A stretch of 64,000 nt of DNA from Clarkia xantiana subsp. parviflora (GCA_036873135.1 JAPTYO010000013.1:22317901-22381900), one strand, 5' to 3'. Shown: positions 21,917 to 32,914, numbered from the stretch's first letter. The notes: generated by a model from the sequence alone, not told the origin. Numbers and translations: made by a program.

Positions 21917-24214
21917 ATGGGCCATCGAGCAGCCGACAGCCTCGCGAACTTGTTCACAAAAGCAAGCAATGACCTCAATGTTGTCCAGCATCGCCTGGAG
22001 AGGGAGTTTCAGCAGATTTACCCTGATAATGTAAGTGTAAAACCTTGATTTTATCACATTTTCAGTTTGTTAGGCCTATTAGTTCAATTCGAACTCCAAT
22101 TGACTGGTACTGTAGTTGATTCTGATGATAGAAGGTTCCGTTTGCCCTGGTCGTTTGTTATTGTCAATCTTACAGATTTGTGTTCGCACCTCCTTATTAT
22201 GCTATGTTTTCTATCTTATTTTCATGTTAATATGATGTGTAGTTGAAATCAACAAGTTGTAAGCTGTGGTTGATGAATCTAGTTGCTTGTTGTCACTCAA
22301 TGATGATGCCCAGAAAGTGAGGGATTTCCGTATCATCGTGTTTCCTTCCATTTGTTAATAATCTGTAATCCCAGAGATGCACTAATGTTTAATTCCTTCG
22401 TAAATTATAATTCGTTTGGCAATTGAGCTGTAGCTTTTCTCGTATGCAGATGATACGGAAATCTCTATATGCTATGTTTTCTATGTTGTTCTTATTTTTA
22501 TGTTAATATGATGTCTAGTTGAAATCAACAAGTTGTAAGCTGTGGTTGATGAATCTAGTTGCTTTTTGTCACTCAATGATGATGCCCAAAAAGTGAGGGA
22601 TTTCCGTATCATCGTGTTTCCTTCTATTTGTTGATAATCCATAATCCCAGAGATACACTAATGTTTAATTCCTTTTCGTAAATTATAACTTGTTTGGCAA
22701 TTGAGTTGTAGCTTTTCTTGTATGCAGGTGAATCCAGTGAAACTGGTGTCCAGGATAAAGAAGATACAGGGCGATTTATCAGTGCTGAAAGATCAGTGCC
22801 AAAAACTTTTGGCAGCCAAACAGGTATCTCTCATTGTCAGCATCAACTATCCCATTTTTGTCGCACAGTAAAATTTCAACATGATTTGATCTCTTCAACT
22901 CAACAGGTCTCAGAAAATTTTGTTGTGTCGTGTTTTTAGTTTGATAATGGTTGAATTTCTTGTTGTTTCACATAAAATTGGGCAACACTGTATTAATGAT
23001 TATGATTATCCACACTTTCCACGAAAGTTCTTTGCATGGCTAAACATATATTTTGTCTGACTAGGTCTTCCATACCGTACTTGATTAGATTTTCGGCTTT
23101 CAGTTGTTTTATGTGCGAATGTAACGGCTTCTTCTCAAGGCATCATCAGTTTGCACTTTGCATACTCAGTCTCCCTACTGGGCCAAATTTGACCTATATA
23201 TGACGTTTCGTCATTCGTGATTGTACTTTTGTAATTAATACATGAAAGATGAATTTTGATCTGCTGCCTTGACAAATATGACATAGGGTGATATGCAGTC
23301 CTTCCTCACTTGGTTCCCTTGGAATTTGTAGGATTTGATCGACAAGGCTCAGACAAATCTGGCCGGAAACAGAAACTTATTGCGAAGGATGCAAGCATCT
23401 GTAGGAATCCCCGTAACCAGTGATTCTGATGATCCTGAATATGAAAACTTTAAACAGGTTTTTTTCCTTCTTTCTCAGCATTGGTTTGTGATGAATTTTT
23501 TTCCTACATTCTTGCTTGTAAATTGGTATTTTAGACTTTTAGTGGGGTAACTTAGGAAATTTAAGGCCCTTGGTTACCCGATACTATTAGGTAGGTATCG
23601 ATGCAAGAAAAGTTGTCTTGATACTGATGGACATGTTTAACTGTTGCAAATGTGATCTTAATTGAATTTAGAATACTTATTAACAACCTTCTCAAGCTTT
23701 GAGCTAACCAACCTATAATGGAGTCATGTGTCTCACCGGAAAGCACAAACCTTCTCTTTTTCCGAATATGTTTGAACTTGTTTTGTTATTGCCAGTTCAA
23801 TTTGAAGGGTTGTCTTTTTTCAAAGTGGAGTCAAATGCTGCTCCAGTTTCCAGTAAAGCACCCAAAATTCAAATGGCAAGACCTAAAACTACATATTTAT
23901 CTTGAGTTCTTGATGGGCATTCATGCTTTTAATGAAGTCGACTCAACTTTTAGTCTGTTTTTCGTTGTTTGCCACATCTTGCACTGGAAATTGGCAACAA
24001 ATTAAGTATGTTTCACCTTCACTTGTGCAGATCATTGATGATTGGACTACTCAGATCCGGTCTAGAGCAGGTAAGATAATTATTTGCTGTTTTTTTATAC
24101 GAATCGGTTTTTCAACAGATTCTAAGATACTGTTTTTTTATAAATTTAGTTGATGCGGAAGATGTTTCAGAGTCGGACGATATCAACACGTTACTCTTTG
24201 CTGTGAAAATGTAG
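21917..24214 (+). CDS. SKA2: SKA2-like spindle/kinetochore-associated protein
   Basis: Five exons join in frame: 21917-22030, 22728-22823, 23332-23457, 24031-24070 and 24150-24214. All have GT/AG borders and the product is 146 residues. The protein starts MGHRAADSLANLFTKASNDL, followed by QHRLEREF, NPVKLVSRIKKIQ, LSVLKDQCQKLL and ARxNRxLLRRM-like helical stretches, and ends in an acidic tail. This matches the short, all-helical SKA2 family, which in animals forms the SKA complex with SKA1 and SKA3 and couples kinetochores to microtubules. Plant members are known mostly by homology. The length is slightly above that of the animal protein (about 120). The ATG chosen is the only one giving the conserved N-terminus. 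Intron 1 holds a tandem duplication with a spare splice acceptor. No sign of decay. Confidence 0.8.
22201..22727 (+). repeat. tandem duplication within SKA2-like intron 1
   Basis: The stretch from about 22201 to 22449 is repeated at about 22471-22727, with roughly 95% identity by eye. Each copy ends in a pyrimidine-rich tract and TATGCAG. The downstream copy provides the acceptor of exon 2. The upstream copy ends at 22449 as a decoy acceptor before ATGATACGG. Confidence 0.9.
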
Positions 24215-24559
24215 AGCAATTGAAGGTACTGCCTTTGTAAATGTGCTATTATGGGTATATGAAGTTGAGAAACTGCATAAATTTGAGAGGATTATGTAGA
24301 GTTAAGTGAAGGTATATATATGGTTTTGAGGATTGTGGTTGGTTGGTCACTTTATTTGATGTAACTAGTTTAACGCACTTCTTTGGTACCTCAACTTTAG
24401 GCGGTTTGCTAATTGGAGCCTCAACTTTTATGAGTGTATATAATTGCTATCTTCGTTAGCTTTGGATGTCTTTTACTTTAACGTGAAAATAGTCTAATTG
24501 ATGACTCAATTATATAGGGTGTATTTTGTTTTACCAAATTATTATTCTTAATTAATAAT

Positions 24560-24872
24560 CGATTTTTTTCTACAAGTGGCCATCTGATAGATGCTAAGTA
24601 CGAAATAACAAATGTAACATAATTACACATATAAGCATCGAGGCACTTTAAAAGAGCGACGAGTTGGCGTACTTATTGAGAATGTTGCACGTATGCAACG
24701 ATTTATTCCTTGTATGCCACGTCAACTTGCCGCACTTTGAAAGAGTGACGAGCTGATGTGGCGAGGTCGCTGCTCTTTCAAAATGTTCCGATGGTTATAT
24801 GCGTAATTACATTGTTAACATTTTTGTATTTAACAACTGTCAAATAACCACTTACAAAAAAAAAAAAAAAAA
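24560..24872. mobile_element. foldback (MITE-like) element
   Basis: The left arm (CTACAAGTGGCCATCTGATA... CATATAAGCATCGAGG) matches the reverse complement of the right arm (...ATGGTTATATGCG... AACCACTTAC) over more than 100 bp, at roughly 75-80%. A GCACTTT(A/G)AAAGAG(C/T)GACGAG unit occurs twice inside. No coding capacity. The exact ends and target duplication were not resolved. It sits 350 bp past the SKA2-like stop codon. Confidence 0.6.
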
Positions 24873-25252
24873 TTCTTAATAGTCATTATTACTTATATTA
24901 CCATAAGTGTTATGAGTTTTTCCTTAATCTAACAATCAAATGTGGAGGGAAAGTCAACTTATGTCCCATGTGATCTCATATTTTTCCAATCATATCCTAA
25001 AATTTATTTTAAAGCTAATTAAATTCATGTTATGTTAATGAAAAGTATCCTCCTTACTCTAATCTATCTATTTAAAGTTGAATCCAAATATTCATATTAC
25101 ATATTATTTTGTAGTTTCTGTCCAAATTTTAAAGGATACAATTGCTAATTTTATAAAGGTTAAGGACCGGAAAGATACTTTTATTTTTCTGTATTTAAAA
25201 ATCTTTTCCAATTTCATTGGAATTTGGAAGTCTTTAGCTTCATCATTCATTT

Positions 25253-25853
25253 GGAATTCCGGGTAAGCTTTGCACCCCGGGGGTGTCGCGCACACCCCCC
25301 TTTTTGTCCTGGATGTATACGGAGACCCGATTTTCAACTAACTCCTATACGTCGGGGACCCCCCGTTACAAGGCGCGCGCGTCCCGCTCGTGACAGCCGC
25401 CTGAGACGCGCGTCAGAGTCCTCTTCTCAAAGTTCTCCCCTGCATCCCGGTTCACATTTCCACATTGAACCGGGTCAAAACCGGCTTACGGTCCAAGGTT
25501 GCCTATAAATAGCCACCTTGGGGGTAAACATTTTCAAGTCACTTTGGGTGAGAATTGGGAAAAGCTCTGACCTCTCTCTAAACTTTCTCTCTCTAGAACT
25601 GTCTAATGTTGACCGTCGAAGTGAGCGCACCAAGCACCCCCCCTCTCCACGGGAGTTGCTCGGCAATGCTCCTCTTGCAGGTACGGACGGACAGTCAGCG
25701 AGAGAGCCCGAAGGACTTAGTGTGATTTTGAAGACAAAGGCAAAGGCCCGTGCACGACCCTAGGAGACGGACTTGGCCCAAACAAGCTCGCACCCAACCC
25801 GAAGACATCGACAAGTTACTCAGCGGACAACCCGCGTTAACTTGGTCGAAACA
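25253..25853 (+). repeat. 5' LTR, truncated
   Basis: It aligns without gaps to 28430-29030. I count three differences, all transitions and two at CpG sites. It starts abruptly at GGAATTCCGGG, and the first 145 bp present in the right LTR are gone. The TATA box is at 25504-25511. Confidence 0.9.
25504..25511 (+). promoter_or_regulatory. LTR TATA box
   Basis: TATAAATA preceded by GCC, in the middle of the LTR. An identical copy is at 28681-28688. Confidence 0.5.
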
Positions 25854-25873
25854 CTTGGCGCCGTCTGTGGGAA
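25854..25873 (+). other. primer binding site
   Basis: CTTGGCGCCGTCTGTGGGAA directly follows the LTR terminus AACA. TGGCGCCGTC fits the 3' end of plant tRNA-Asp and is typical of Tat/Athila elements. The Tat element at 32915-42208 has a related site on the minus strand. Confidence 0.7.
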
Positions 25874-25888
25874 ACGCAACGACAAGTC

Positions 25889-26296
25889 ATGGCATACCAC
25901 TGTTATTCTAAGATCATCAGTTTACAAGATTTGGGAGAGCCGTGTGAAGCGCGTACACCTCCTACCAAACGCGCGTGCATCGACGCTCTAAGAGGAGGAG
26001 TAACACCTCTCGCTCAGAAACTAAGTATAGTAGCAGCGGACATTAGGTGCAGCACTGCGCGCACAGCATCGCACGCGCGTACACGTCGACATGGCAATGT
26101 GAGATCTACCACCTCACATACGAAGAACCTAACAGATACACTAAGTGGCTATCATGTTCGCGTATCTCGGAGCGGCTATCATGTCCACGCATCTCGAAGC
26201 AGCGGTCGTGACCAAGACACACTCTACCTTGGGGAAAATAAAGTAGCGGTCGCTAGACACACTCTACCTTGGGGAAAACCAAGTAGCGGTCGCTAG
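25889..26296 (+). other. short open frame after the primer site
   Basis: A 135-codon frame starts MAYHCYSKIISLQDLGEP. No gag motif is visible, and its last third translates the 40-bp minisatellite. It may be a remnant of a gag N-terminus or a fortuitous frame. I would not call it a gene. Confidence 0.3.
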
Positions 26297-26665
26297 ACAC
26301 ACTCTACCTTGGGGAAAACCAAGTAGCGGTCGCTAGACACACTCTACTTTGGGGAAAGCCAAGTAACGGTCGCAGAATGCACTCTACCTTGAAAACGCCA
26401 GGTAGCGGCAGCAACATGGATAGGCAGTCGCCTCGCCGACCTTTGACCGATGCCATGGAAGGACACGTCGCCTCGCCGACCTCTGGCCTTCTCCCTACCT
26501 CGGAAACATCAAGTAGTTGTCGCTGAATGCACCCAACTTAGGAACAACCAAGTAGCAGTCGTGGAATGCACCCAACTTTGGAACAACCAAGTAGCAGTCG
26601 TGGAATGCACCCAACTTTGGAAAAACCAAGTAGCAGTCATGGAACACACCCTACTTCGGAAGATC
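26215..26665. repeat. 40/39-bp minisatellites
   Basis: The first array (26215-26400) has a 40-bp period built on AAGTAGCGGTCGCTAGACAC and ACTCTACCTTGGGG. The second (26506-26665) has a 39-bp period, is a diverged version (AAGTAGCAGTCGTGGAATGC), and is separated from the first by about 100 bp. Confidence 0.9.
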
Positions 26666-26945
26666 CCAGTAACCATCGACATGGGAGACAACTACATATC
26701 TACGAGACTCGTTAGTCTCTACTTATCACATAGCGAACACCCCACGAGGGGGGCAACCCCTTGTACATATCAACCACTATGACGACACCTACCCTACGTC
26801 GACATCAAGCCTATAGTGACAACATGCATGGCAACAGACAAGGAAAAAATTCTAAGTGTTGGAACAAACGCGCACATACAAGCGCACGCATACTCAGCTA
26901 GCACACATATGGATGGTAGTATGGTCATGAAAGAAAGAGCCAATC

Positions 26946-27290
26946 AAGGAACATTTTCTAAGTGTTCCACCATGTCAGCAGTCGACATGTGACGAGGTGT
27001 CGACTATCAAGGAACATTTTCTAAGTGTTCCACCATGTCAGCAGTCGACTTATGACGAGGTGTCGACTATCAAGGAACATTTTCTAAGTGTTCCACCGTG
27101 TCAGCAGTCGACATATGACGAGGTGTCGACTATTAAGGAATATTTTCTAAGTGTTCCACCATGTCAGCAGTCGACATATAACGAGGTGTCGACTATCAAA
27201 GGATGTTTTCTAAAGTGTTCCACTAGGGCAGCAGTCGACATATGACAAAGTGTCGACCATCAAGAAATACTTTCTAAGTATTTTCCTATG
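26946..27290. repeat. 63-bp minisatellite, about 5.5 copies
   Basis: The unit starts AAGGAACATTTTCTAAGTG and contains CAGCAGTCGACATATGACG and AGGTGTCGACTATC. Copies start at 26946, 27009, 27072, 27135 and 27198. In transcript orientation its core matches the 62-bp array of the Tat element at 11305-11635. Confidence 0.9.
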
Positions 27291-27299
27291 ACGGCAATC

Positions 27300-28266
27300 A
27301 ACGGCAGTCGACAAAGATCAAATAACGACAACCATGGTAACGAGCCATTAGGCTAGCGCTATCACGTCACTACAAGCACCTCTACTCTGGGGGCAATACT
27401 ATATCAACGAGGGCCTCGTCTCTCGACATATACGTTGCGAACATACTCTGTTCGTCAACGACGCGGCGGATGCATCACACCTCGCAAGCTTAGGACCCGC
27501 GCGTCCGTGATACACGCTCCCTCATAAGTGTGTGGGTAACCCTTTACCTGTCTCTATTTTTTCTAAGTCTTTTAGTACATGACTATGCATCCTTTACACA
27601 TACGTCATACACACGTCATCGTCATGCATTGCACACATCCATGATTTACATATTACACGTACATGAGTTAATTGTCGTCATATCATTTATTCATGCTATG
27701 ATTTATATTTCTGTCATAGCATGATCAATAGCATGACAGTACGTTGTTTTCTTCTTATTACAACACTTACTATTTTCTAGACTCATTTTTAGCAATCATG
27801 ACTACATGCTATGCGCACATAATCTAGCGCGCACTATGTCATCTCAAAATGCATGATTCATGTTTTTTATTATTACATGATTATTTTCATGATTCAATTA
27901 TTGATTATGTGCTCACATCATTTATATCATGTCATCACATTCATGTTAACATCATAAACCATGATTGCACATATTCATGAGAATTATTGCTTAAGTCCAT
28001 CACATGTGATTTTCCAAACCCGAAAAATTTCATGTGCGCTCACACCTTACTTCTTCCAAAATCACATTTATCATATTACTCGTAGTCCGTTGTGCTACTA
28101 ACCCTTTGCGCAGTTATCAAGCATGACCATCTCAAAAAACTAAGGCAAGGAGCTCGTCTGAGCCGCGCGTATCCACCCTTGGTAAGTCAAGACCCAAGGT
28201 GAGCAGACGACCCGAATCACGCGTACACCCTATCTTAAAATAGAGTTAAATAAAGGTCAAGCCATT
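27300..28266. other. interior without coding sequence
   Basis: AT-rich, with many ATCATG/CATGAT words (27600-28000) and no open frame with a recognisable domain. This is the 3' internal part of the non-autonomous LTR element. Confidence 0.5.
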
Positions 28267-28270
28267 ATTT

Positions 28271-28284
28271 AACTCGGGGGCAAG
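28271..28284 (+). other. polypurine tract
   Basis: ACTCGGGGGCAAG directly precedes the LTR start TGATGG. Confidence 0.65.
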
Positions 28285-29030
28285 TGATGGATATACGCAT
28301 GATTCGGGCTCGGTTTTAAATTATTCGGACCTCGTACACGCACGAAACCCACGAAAAACCCGATTTCGAGCTAACCCGGGGAAACCGGGCAAGTCGCAAA
28401 CTTGCCCGGCACCCCCGGGGGGCTTACCCGGAATTCCGGGTAAGCTTTGCACCCCGGGGGTGTCGCGCACACCCCCCTTTTTGTCCTGGATGTATACGGA
28501 GACCCGATTTTCAACTAACTCCTATACGTCGGGGACCCCCCGTTACAAGGCGCGCGTGTCCCGCTCGTGACAGCCGCCTGAGACGCGCGTCAGAGTCCTC
28601 TTCTCAAAGTTCTCCCCTGCATCCCGGTTCACATTTCCACATTGAACCGGGTCAAAACCGGCTTACGGTCCAAGGTTGCCTATAAATAGCCACCTTGGGG
28701 GTAAACATTTTCAAGTCACTTTGGGTGAGAATTGGGAAAAGCTCTGACCTCTCTCTAAACTTTCTCTCTCTAGAACTGTCTAATGTTGACCGTCGGAGTG
28801 AGCGCACCAAGCACCCCCCCTCTCCACGGGAGTTGCTCGGCAATGCTCCTCTTGCAGGTACGGACGGACAGTCAGCGAGAGAGCCCGAAGGACTTAGTGC
28901 GATTTTGAAGACAAAGGCAAAGGCCCGTGCACGACCCTAGGAGACGGACTTGGCCCAAACAAGCTCGCACCCAACCCGAAGACATCGACAAGTTACTCAG
29001 CGGACAACCCGCGTTAACTTGGTCGAAACA
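28285..29030 (+). repeat. 3' LTR, complete (746 bp)
   Basis: It starts TGATGGATATACGC after the polypurine tract and ends GGTCGAAACA. Its last 601 bp are nearly identical to the left LTR. Small open frames inside it (for example 28695-28940) occur in both copies only because the LTR is duplicated. Confidence 0.9.
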
Positions 29031-30498
29031 GAAACAACAGTTTGATTGCTATCTGGATGCAGTTCTTCGAATAGCGATCAATAAAAAACTTACATTTCTG
29101 CTTCCATAGAATGTAGTTGTGAGTCTTTTAAAAACCTGAGTACTTTTCTATCGCTGATGGCACTGGCTTTGAAATTAAATGGTCCTTTAACCTCATCTTT
29201 TGATATGCTAATTGATATTTCAGGGTGCATTGTGCTGGAAAATGCTTAACAGAAGTGAGAGTAAACTTGGATGTATTATTAATTGGTTGTTGAAATGCAA
29301 TGTCGAAATAACATATGTATTGAATTGATCCATGTCATGAAAGTAGATGTAATTAGTTGATAACTTTTTCTACTATTGCAGGCTTGCGGTAGATGTACTT
29401 TATTGATCGTATATTCTTGTGCAATGTTATGTTTCTATTTTCTTCTTATGCAATTCTGGAGATTTTTCTGATGATTTTGTTTATCTTTCACGATTTGCAG
29501 TTAAAGTCAGGATGGATTCTTCTTATTGGTTTGAAAGAAGATTGTGGAATCTGGTATGAGTATATATCATGCTGCAGAGTAGTGATGGATGTTCTTCAGT
29601 TGAGGGAGCTTTTACATGATTATTTTTTTCTATCACTGGAATAATCAATGTGAAAATCAATCAATGTTAAGCATTGTCTCAGATTGTGGAAATCAATCAA
29701 TGTTCAGCATTGTCTCTTTTTTATTTCCATCACTGGATTAATTAGTTAATACTGAACATTATGTACATTTTTTCATCACTGAATTGTTTTCCACAATCTG
29801 AATTGTGATATCCAAGCTCATTCTTAATTAGGCAATAATGAAGAGTCCTTTTTTTTTCATCACTGCATTCACTGTTCAGTATTGCCTAATTAAGGATGGT
29901 TAAATCCTTACTAAACTTTTAATTTGTGATAAAAATAATGGAATCTAGGGTGGGAAATCCAACTACTTTTGGTTGTGGAGTTGTCACTAACTCACCGGTA
30001 AGGAGATAATATCTTATTTTCTTACTTCTTGATTTTCTTACTTTTTGATTTCTAGAAGCTGACCGATATCCAAAGCTCTGTTATTAACCAAAACGTTACT
30101 GATTAACAGTATTTACTGATTTTTAGGCTTGGATGGAGTGTTTAATAAATCGAAAGTAAAACTGAAGTCCTTTGTAGCTATCTTTCAACATACTATTGTT
30201 ATTATTATATTATTGGTTACGGGGCTACTGCTTTGCAGGATCCATCAGCATATGCATATGGTGCTAATGCTGCTGGCTATATGGAGTACCCTCAAGTACA
30301 TATTTTTTGGGCATTAGCCATTTTATGATTTGAGTTTTATTCTTAAGCTCTACATTTGATTCATAAATTTTAAAGGAAGTTGCTTTCCCTATGCTATATA
30401 TTTAGAGTAATTCTATGTCTTTTCGTAGAGTCTTTCTTTGAGAAGTTGGGGGGATTTTAGTGCTGACATTATACCCTGACTGAGAAAGGTAATCAATT
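29031..30498 (+). other. gene-like interval with exon-like fragments, unresolved
   Basis: No complete gene can be built. Three short stretches look like exons with splice borders: about 29502-29552 (after TTTGCAG, ending before GTATGAG), 29950-29997 (ending before GTAAGG) and about 30240-30296 (after TTTGCAG, reading DPSAYAYGANAAGYMEYPQ, ending before GTACAT). I do not recognise their source. The interval is probably part of the gene-capturing Helitron ending at 32177. Confidence 0.35.
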
Positions 30499-31640
30499 AA
30501 TTTGGAATATATCCAAAATAAGCATATTTTAAATCAAAAATACAAAATTAGGCACCAAAAATTAAAATTTTCACAAATAGGCAAACCCTAGAATCTCATT
30601 CAAGTATTTGACCAAAATATTGGTCAAACCCTAAAATCTCATTCAAGGATTTGACCACGTCAATTTTTTTTTAACTAAAGCATTTTTGGTCTTCTCTCTC
30701 ATTCACTCATCTCACTTCTCACGCCTTTTCTCTCCGCGACCGCCCTTGCTGTGCTTGACCACCCGCTCCGCCGTGCCACACGCCGCAGGACAGCTGCTCT
30801 GTTGCGCCACCACACCCGCCAGCCAGCCCGCGATTCGCCGAGCCCCTCCACCCCTAAACCCGCCGGAAGCTCCACCACACCGCCTCGTCGTTGCTTCGCC
30901 GTCGTCCCGCCAGCAACGGCTCGCCGAAGGTAGCCAATTTTGGACAAGTAAGGTCGCTCACCGGAGTAGTTCCAAATCCAAAACCCTAACTTTAGAATTT
31001 AGGGCAATTACCCAATTTGAGGTAAATTGATACTATTTTTTTTTTTCAATTATGAACAATTTTAGTGTTTAATTGTTGATTGGTTTGCATAATTGCGATT
31101 AAATATGCATTATTTAGATCATTATTAGTCAATTTGAGGTAAATTGATGTTATTTTCTTTAATTATGAACAATTTTAGTGTTTAATTGTTGAATGGTTTG
31201 CATAATTTTGATTAAATAAGCATTATTTGAAGTGGCTGTCGGAATAATGTTTTTTTTTTTATTTGAAGGAACAAGATTCTAAGGTTTGTATTTTAAATAT
31301 TAGGATTAATTTAAATGTTGGATGTTCTTTTTAAATAATTTTTATTAAAATGCTGTGAAATTTAATATTTTTTTTAAATTTAAGTCAAACGCTTTGGTCA
31401 AACCCTAGAATGGGATTCAAGAGTTTGACTGGAGTCTTCGGTCAAACCCTCGAATGCCATTCTAGGGTTTGACTGAGAACTCCAGTCAAACCCTGGAATG
31501 TCATTCGAGGGTTTGACCAGAGCTTTTGGTCAAACCCTCGAATGGCATTCGAGGGTTTGCTCAGATTTGATATTTCCAACTTAGTGTGCCTATTTTTGTA
31601 TTTACCAATTAAAATATGCTTAGTTAGCAAATCAACTCGA
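30499..31640. mobile_element. inverted-repeat element with GC-rich insert and palindromic subrepeats
   Basis: The left end (TAAGCATATTTTAAATC... ATACAAAATTAGGCAC) matches the reverse complement of the right end (GTGCCTATTTTTGTAT... AAAATATGCTTA). Next to both ends lie repeats of TTTGGTCAAACCCT and its inverse: two copies on the left (30590-30660) and four palindromic copies on the right (31385-31560). The centre (30690-30960) is GC-rich and encodes a Pro/Ala/Arg-rich frame with no known domain, like a captured gene piece. Pack-MULE-like behaviour is possible. No target duplication was identified. Confidence 0.6.
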
Positions 31641-31888
31641 CTATTTCATCTCAAATTGGTTGTTATTTATTAGAGAAAGAAACAAAAATATGAGATATTT
31701 ATCACTTTTATGCATTGTCTTAACTTAATACATGGTATTGATGACCAATAATTGGTATTGTAACAAGTTGGTGTCATGTATGATGATTGTTTTGGTTGTT
31801 AAGTCAAGGACGGTGACCACTAATTCAACAAAATCAATAACATTTCAGTATATTGACAATCATAATTCTTCTTTAATTAAATTTGCAG

Positions 31889-32106
31889 CTGGGAATTTCA
31901 AAGCAACTCTTTGATCTAAATACGTTGAATGGATGGATGATCTTCTTCCTAGATATACTGCAAAGGCATGTTTCTTCTTCCTAGATATACTGCAAAGGCA
32001 TGTTTCTCTTGAAGGTCAGCCTAATGATCTCGAGCTTAGGAAATTTAGGGGTTGGTGCAAGGTTAAGAAATGGACAGTCTAGCATTCTAAAAAGACTCTA
32101 TACACG
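31889..32106 (+). pseudogene. captured importin-beta family exon (SAD2/importin-7/8-like)
   Basis: After the acceptor TTTGCAG the frame reads [28 protein letters not shown], then, past an internal duplication, [19 protein letters not shown] and VKKWTV, stop, and ends before a GTGAAC donor at 32107. This corresponds to the conserved stretch with LEGQP...RKSWGWWKVKKW of plant SAD2/importin-7/8 nuclear transport receptors. A 33-bp tandem duplication (31942-31974 repeated at 31975-32006) introduces a stop, and a second stop follows WTV. It is a single decayed exon close to a Helitron 3' end and so most likely transposon-captured. The family call is from remembered motifs. Confidence 0.7.
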
Positions 32107-32149
32107 GTGAACTTTTATATGAATTAGTTCTTACTTTTGAGATATCTTA

Positions 32150-32177
32150 AATATCATTGCGCGGGGCAAATAACTAG
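32150..32177 (+). mobile_element. Helitron 3' terminus, left hairpin arm degraded
   Basis: ATTGCGCGGGGCAAATAACTAG followed by T matches the ending at 43188-43218 except that the left hairpin arm (CCCCGCGC) is replaced by AT-rich sequence. The 5' end was not located; the captured importin exon and the exon-like fragments from 29.0 kb on are likely inside it. Confidence 0.6.
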
Positions 32178-32559
32178 TATTACAGTAATTTGTAATCGAA
32201 AGGATAGTTAAAGACACTAACCTATCAACATGATTCTATCACCCCTAAACCAATTTCTTTTAAAAAGATTCTAAAAAGTAGGTTAAATAAAATATTAATT
32301 ATCAATTATTAATTTGTTGAGATAAGTTTAAAGAAAATATGATGTTAACATGTTCGAGTAATTCTTTTCTGGTAGCTAGGGTATTATCTCTCATGACGAA
32401 GACGTCCACTTCTCACTAACGAAGAAAGCTCATAAATTAGTAAATCATATAGATAGAGCAAGGGAAAGTGTAAGAGTAAATGACGTTAGATTAAAAAAAA
32501 AAAAAAACTTATGTGGAAATAAATACTAAACATATTTTATAGCAATTTTTATGCATATG
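32178..32559. other. spacer without recognised features
   Basis: AT-rich, no coding frame, no clear repeat. It lies between a Helitron 3' end and the start of the next Helitron. Confidence 0.4.
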
Positions 32560-32914
32560 TCTATCTATATCTATATCTATATTATATATAATTTGGATGC
32601 ACTTGACCTATTATGCTCTAAAGCAACGCCACGTCACCACAAAGCAATGTGATTGGCTAAAATTTATAGATGTAACGCTCATCACTTTGTAACACTCATC
32701 ACTTTGTAACGCTCATCTTTTTTGTAAAACTCCACTATTTATGAGAAAACCTTGTGGCCTTCTCTCATGGATTGGTTTAGCATGCATAATAAGTGGTTAT
32801 GTAACTTTGGGAGTACTTTGTTAGTATATGTTGAACTTTTTTTATGAACATATTTATTGGGACCAACTCTTATCACTAAAATATTCATCGTTAGTTTGAA
32901 CTGTTAATAAGCTA

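Larger units (their letters stand above)
25253..29030 (+). mobile_element. non-autonomous Tat-like LTR retrotransposon
   Basis: Two LTRs (25253-25853, 5'-truncated; 28285-29030, complete) flank a 2.4-kb interior. The interior holds a primer binding site at 25854, three minisatellite arrays and a polypurine tract at 28271-28284. There is no protease, RT or integrase. The LTR start TGATGGATATACGC, the TATA box GCCTATAAATA, the polypurine tract ACTCGGGGGCAAG and the primer site all resemble those of the Tat elements at 9115 and 32915, which could supply proteins in trans. The left LTR lacks its first 145 bp, so no target duplication can be read. Confidence 0.85.

Noticed and set aside
21917..24214. 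SNARE-like or generic coiled-coil protein for the gene at 21917
   Set aside because: The assembled exons give a short all-helical protein without a SNARE motif or membrane anchor, and the conserved N-terminal and NPVKL segments fit SKA2 better.
25475..25763. Frames of 63 and 81 codons repeated at 28652-28940
   Set aside because: They are duplicated only because the LTR is duplicated; no similarity to a protein.
30686..31030. 114-codon Pro/Ala-rich frame as a gene
   Set aside because: Low-complexity GC-rich cargo of the inverted-repeat element, open on the other strand as well, without a domain.
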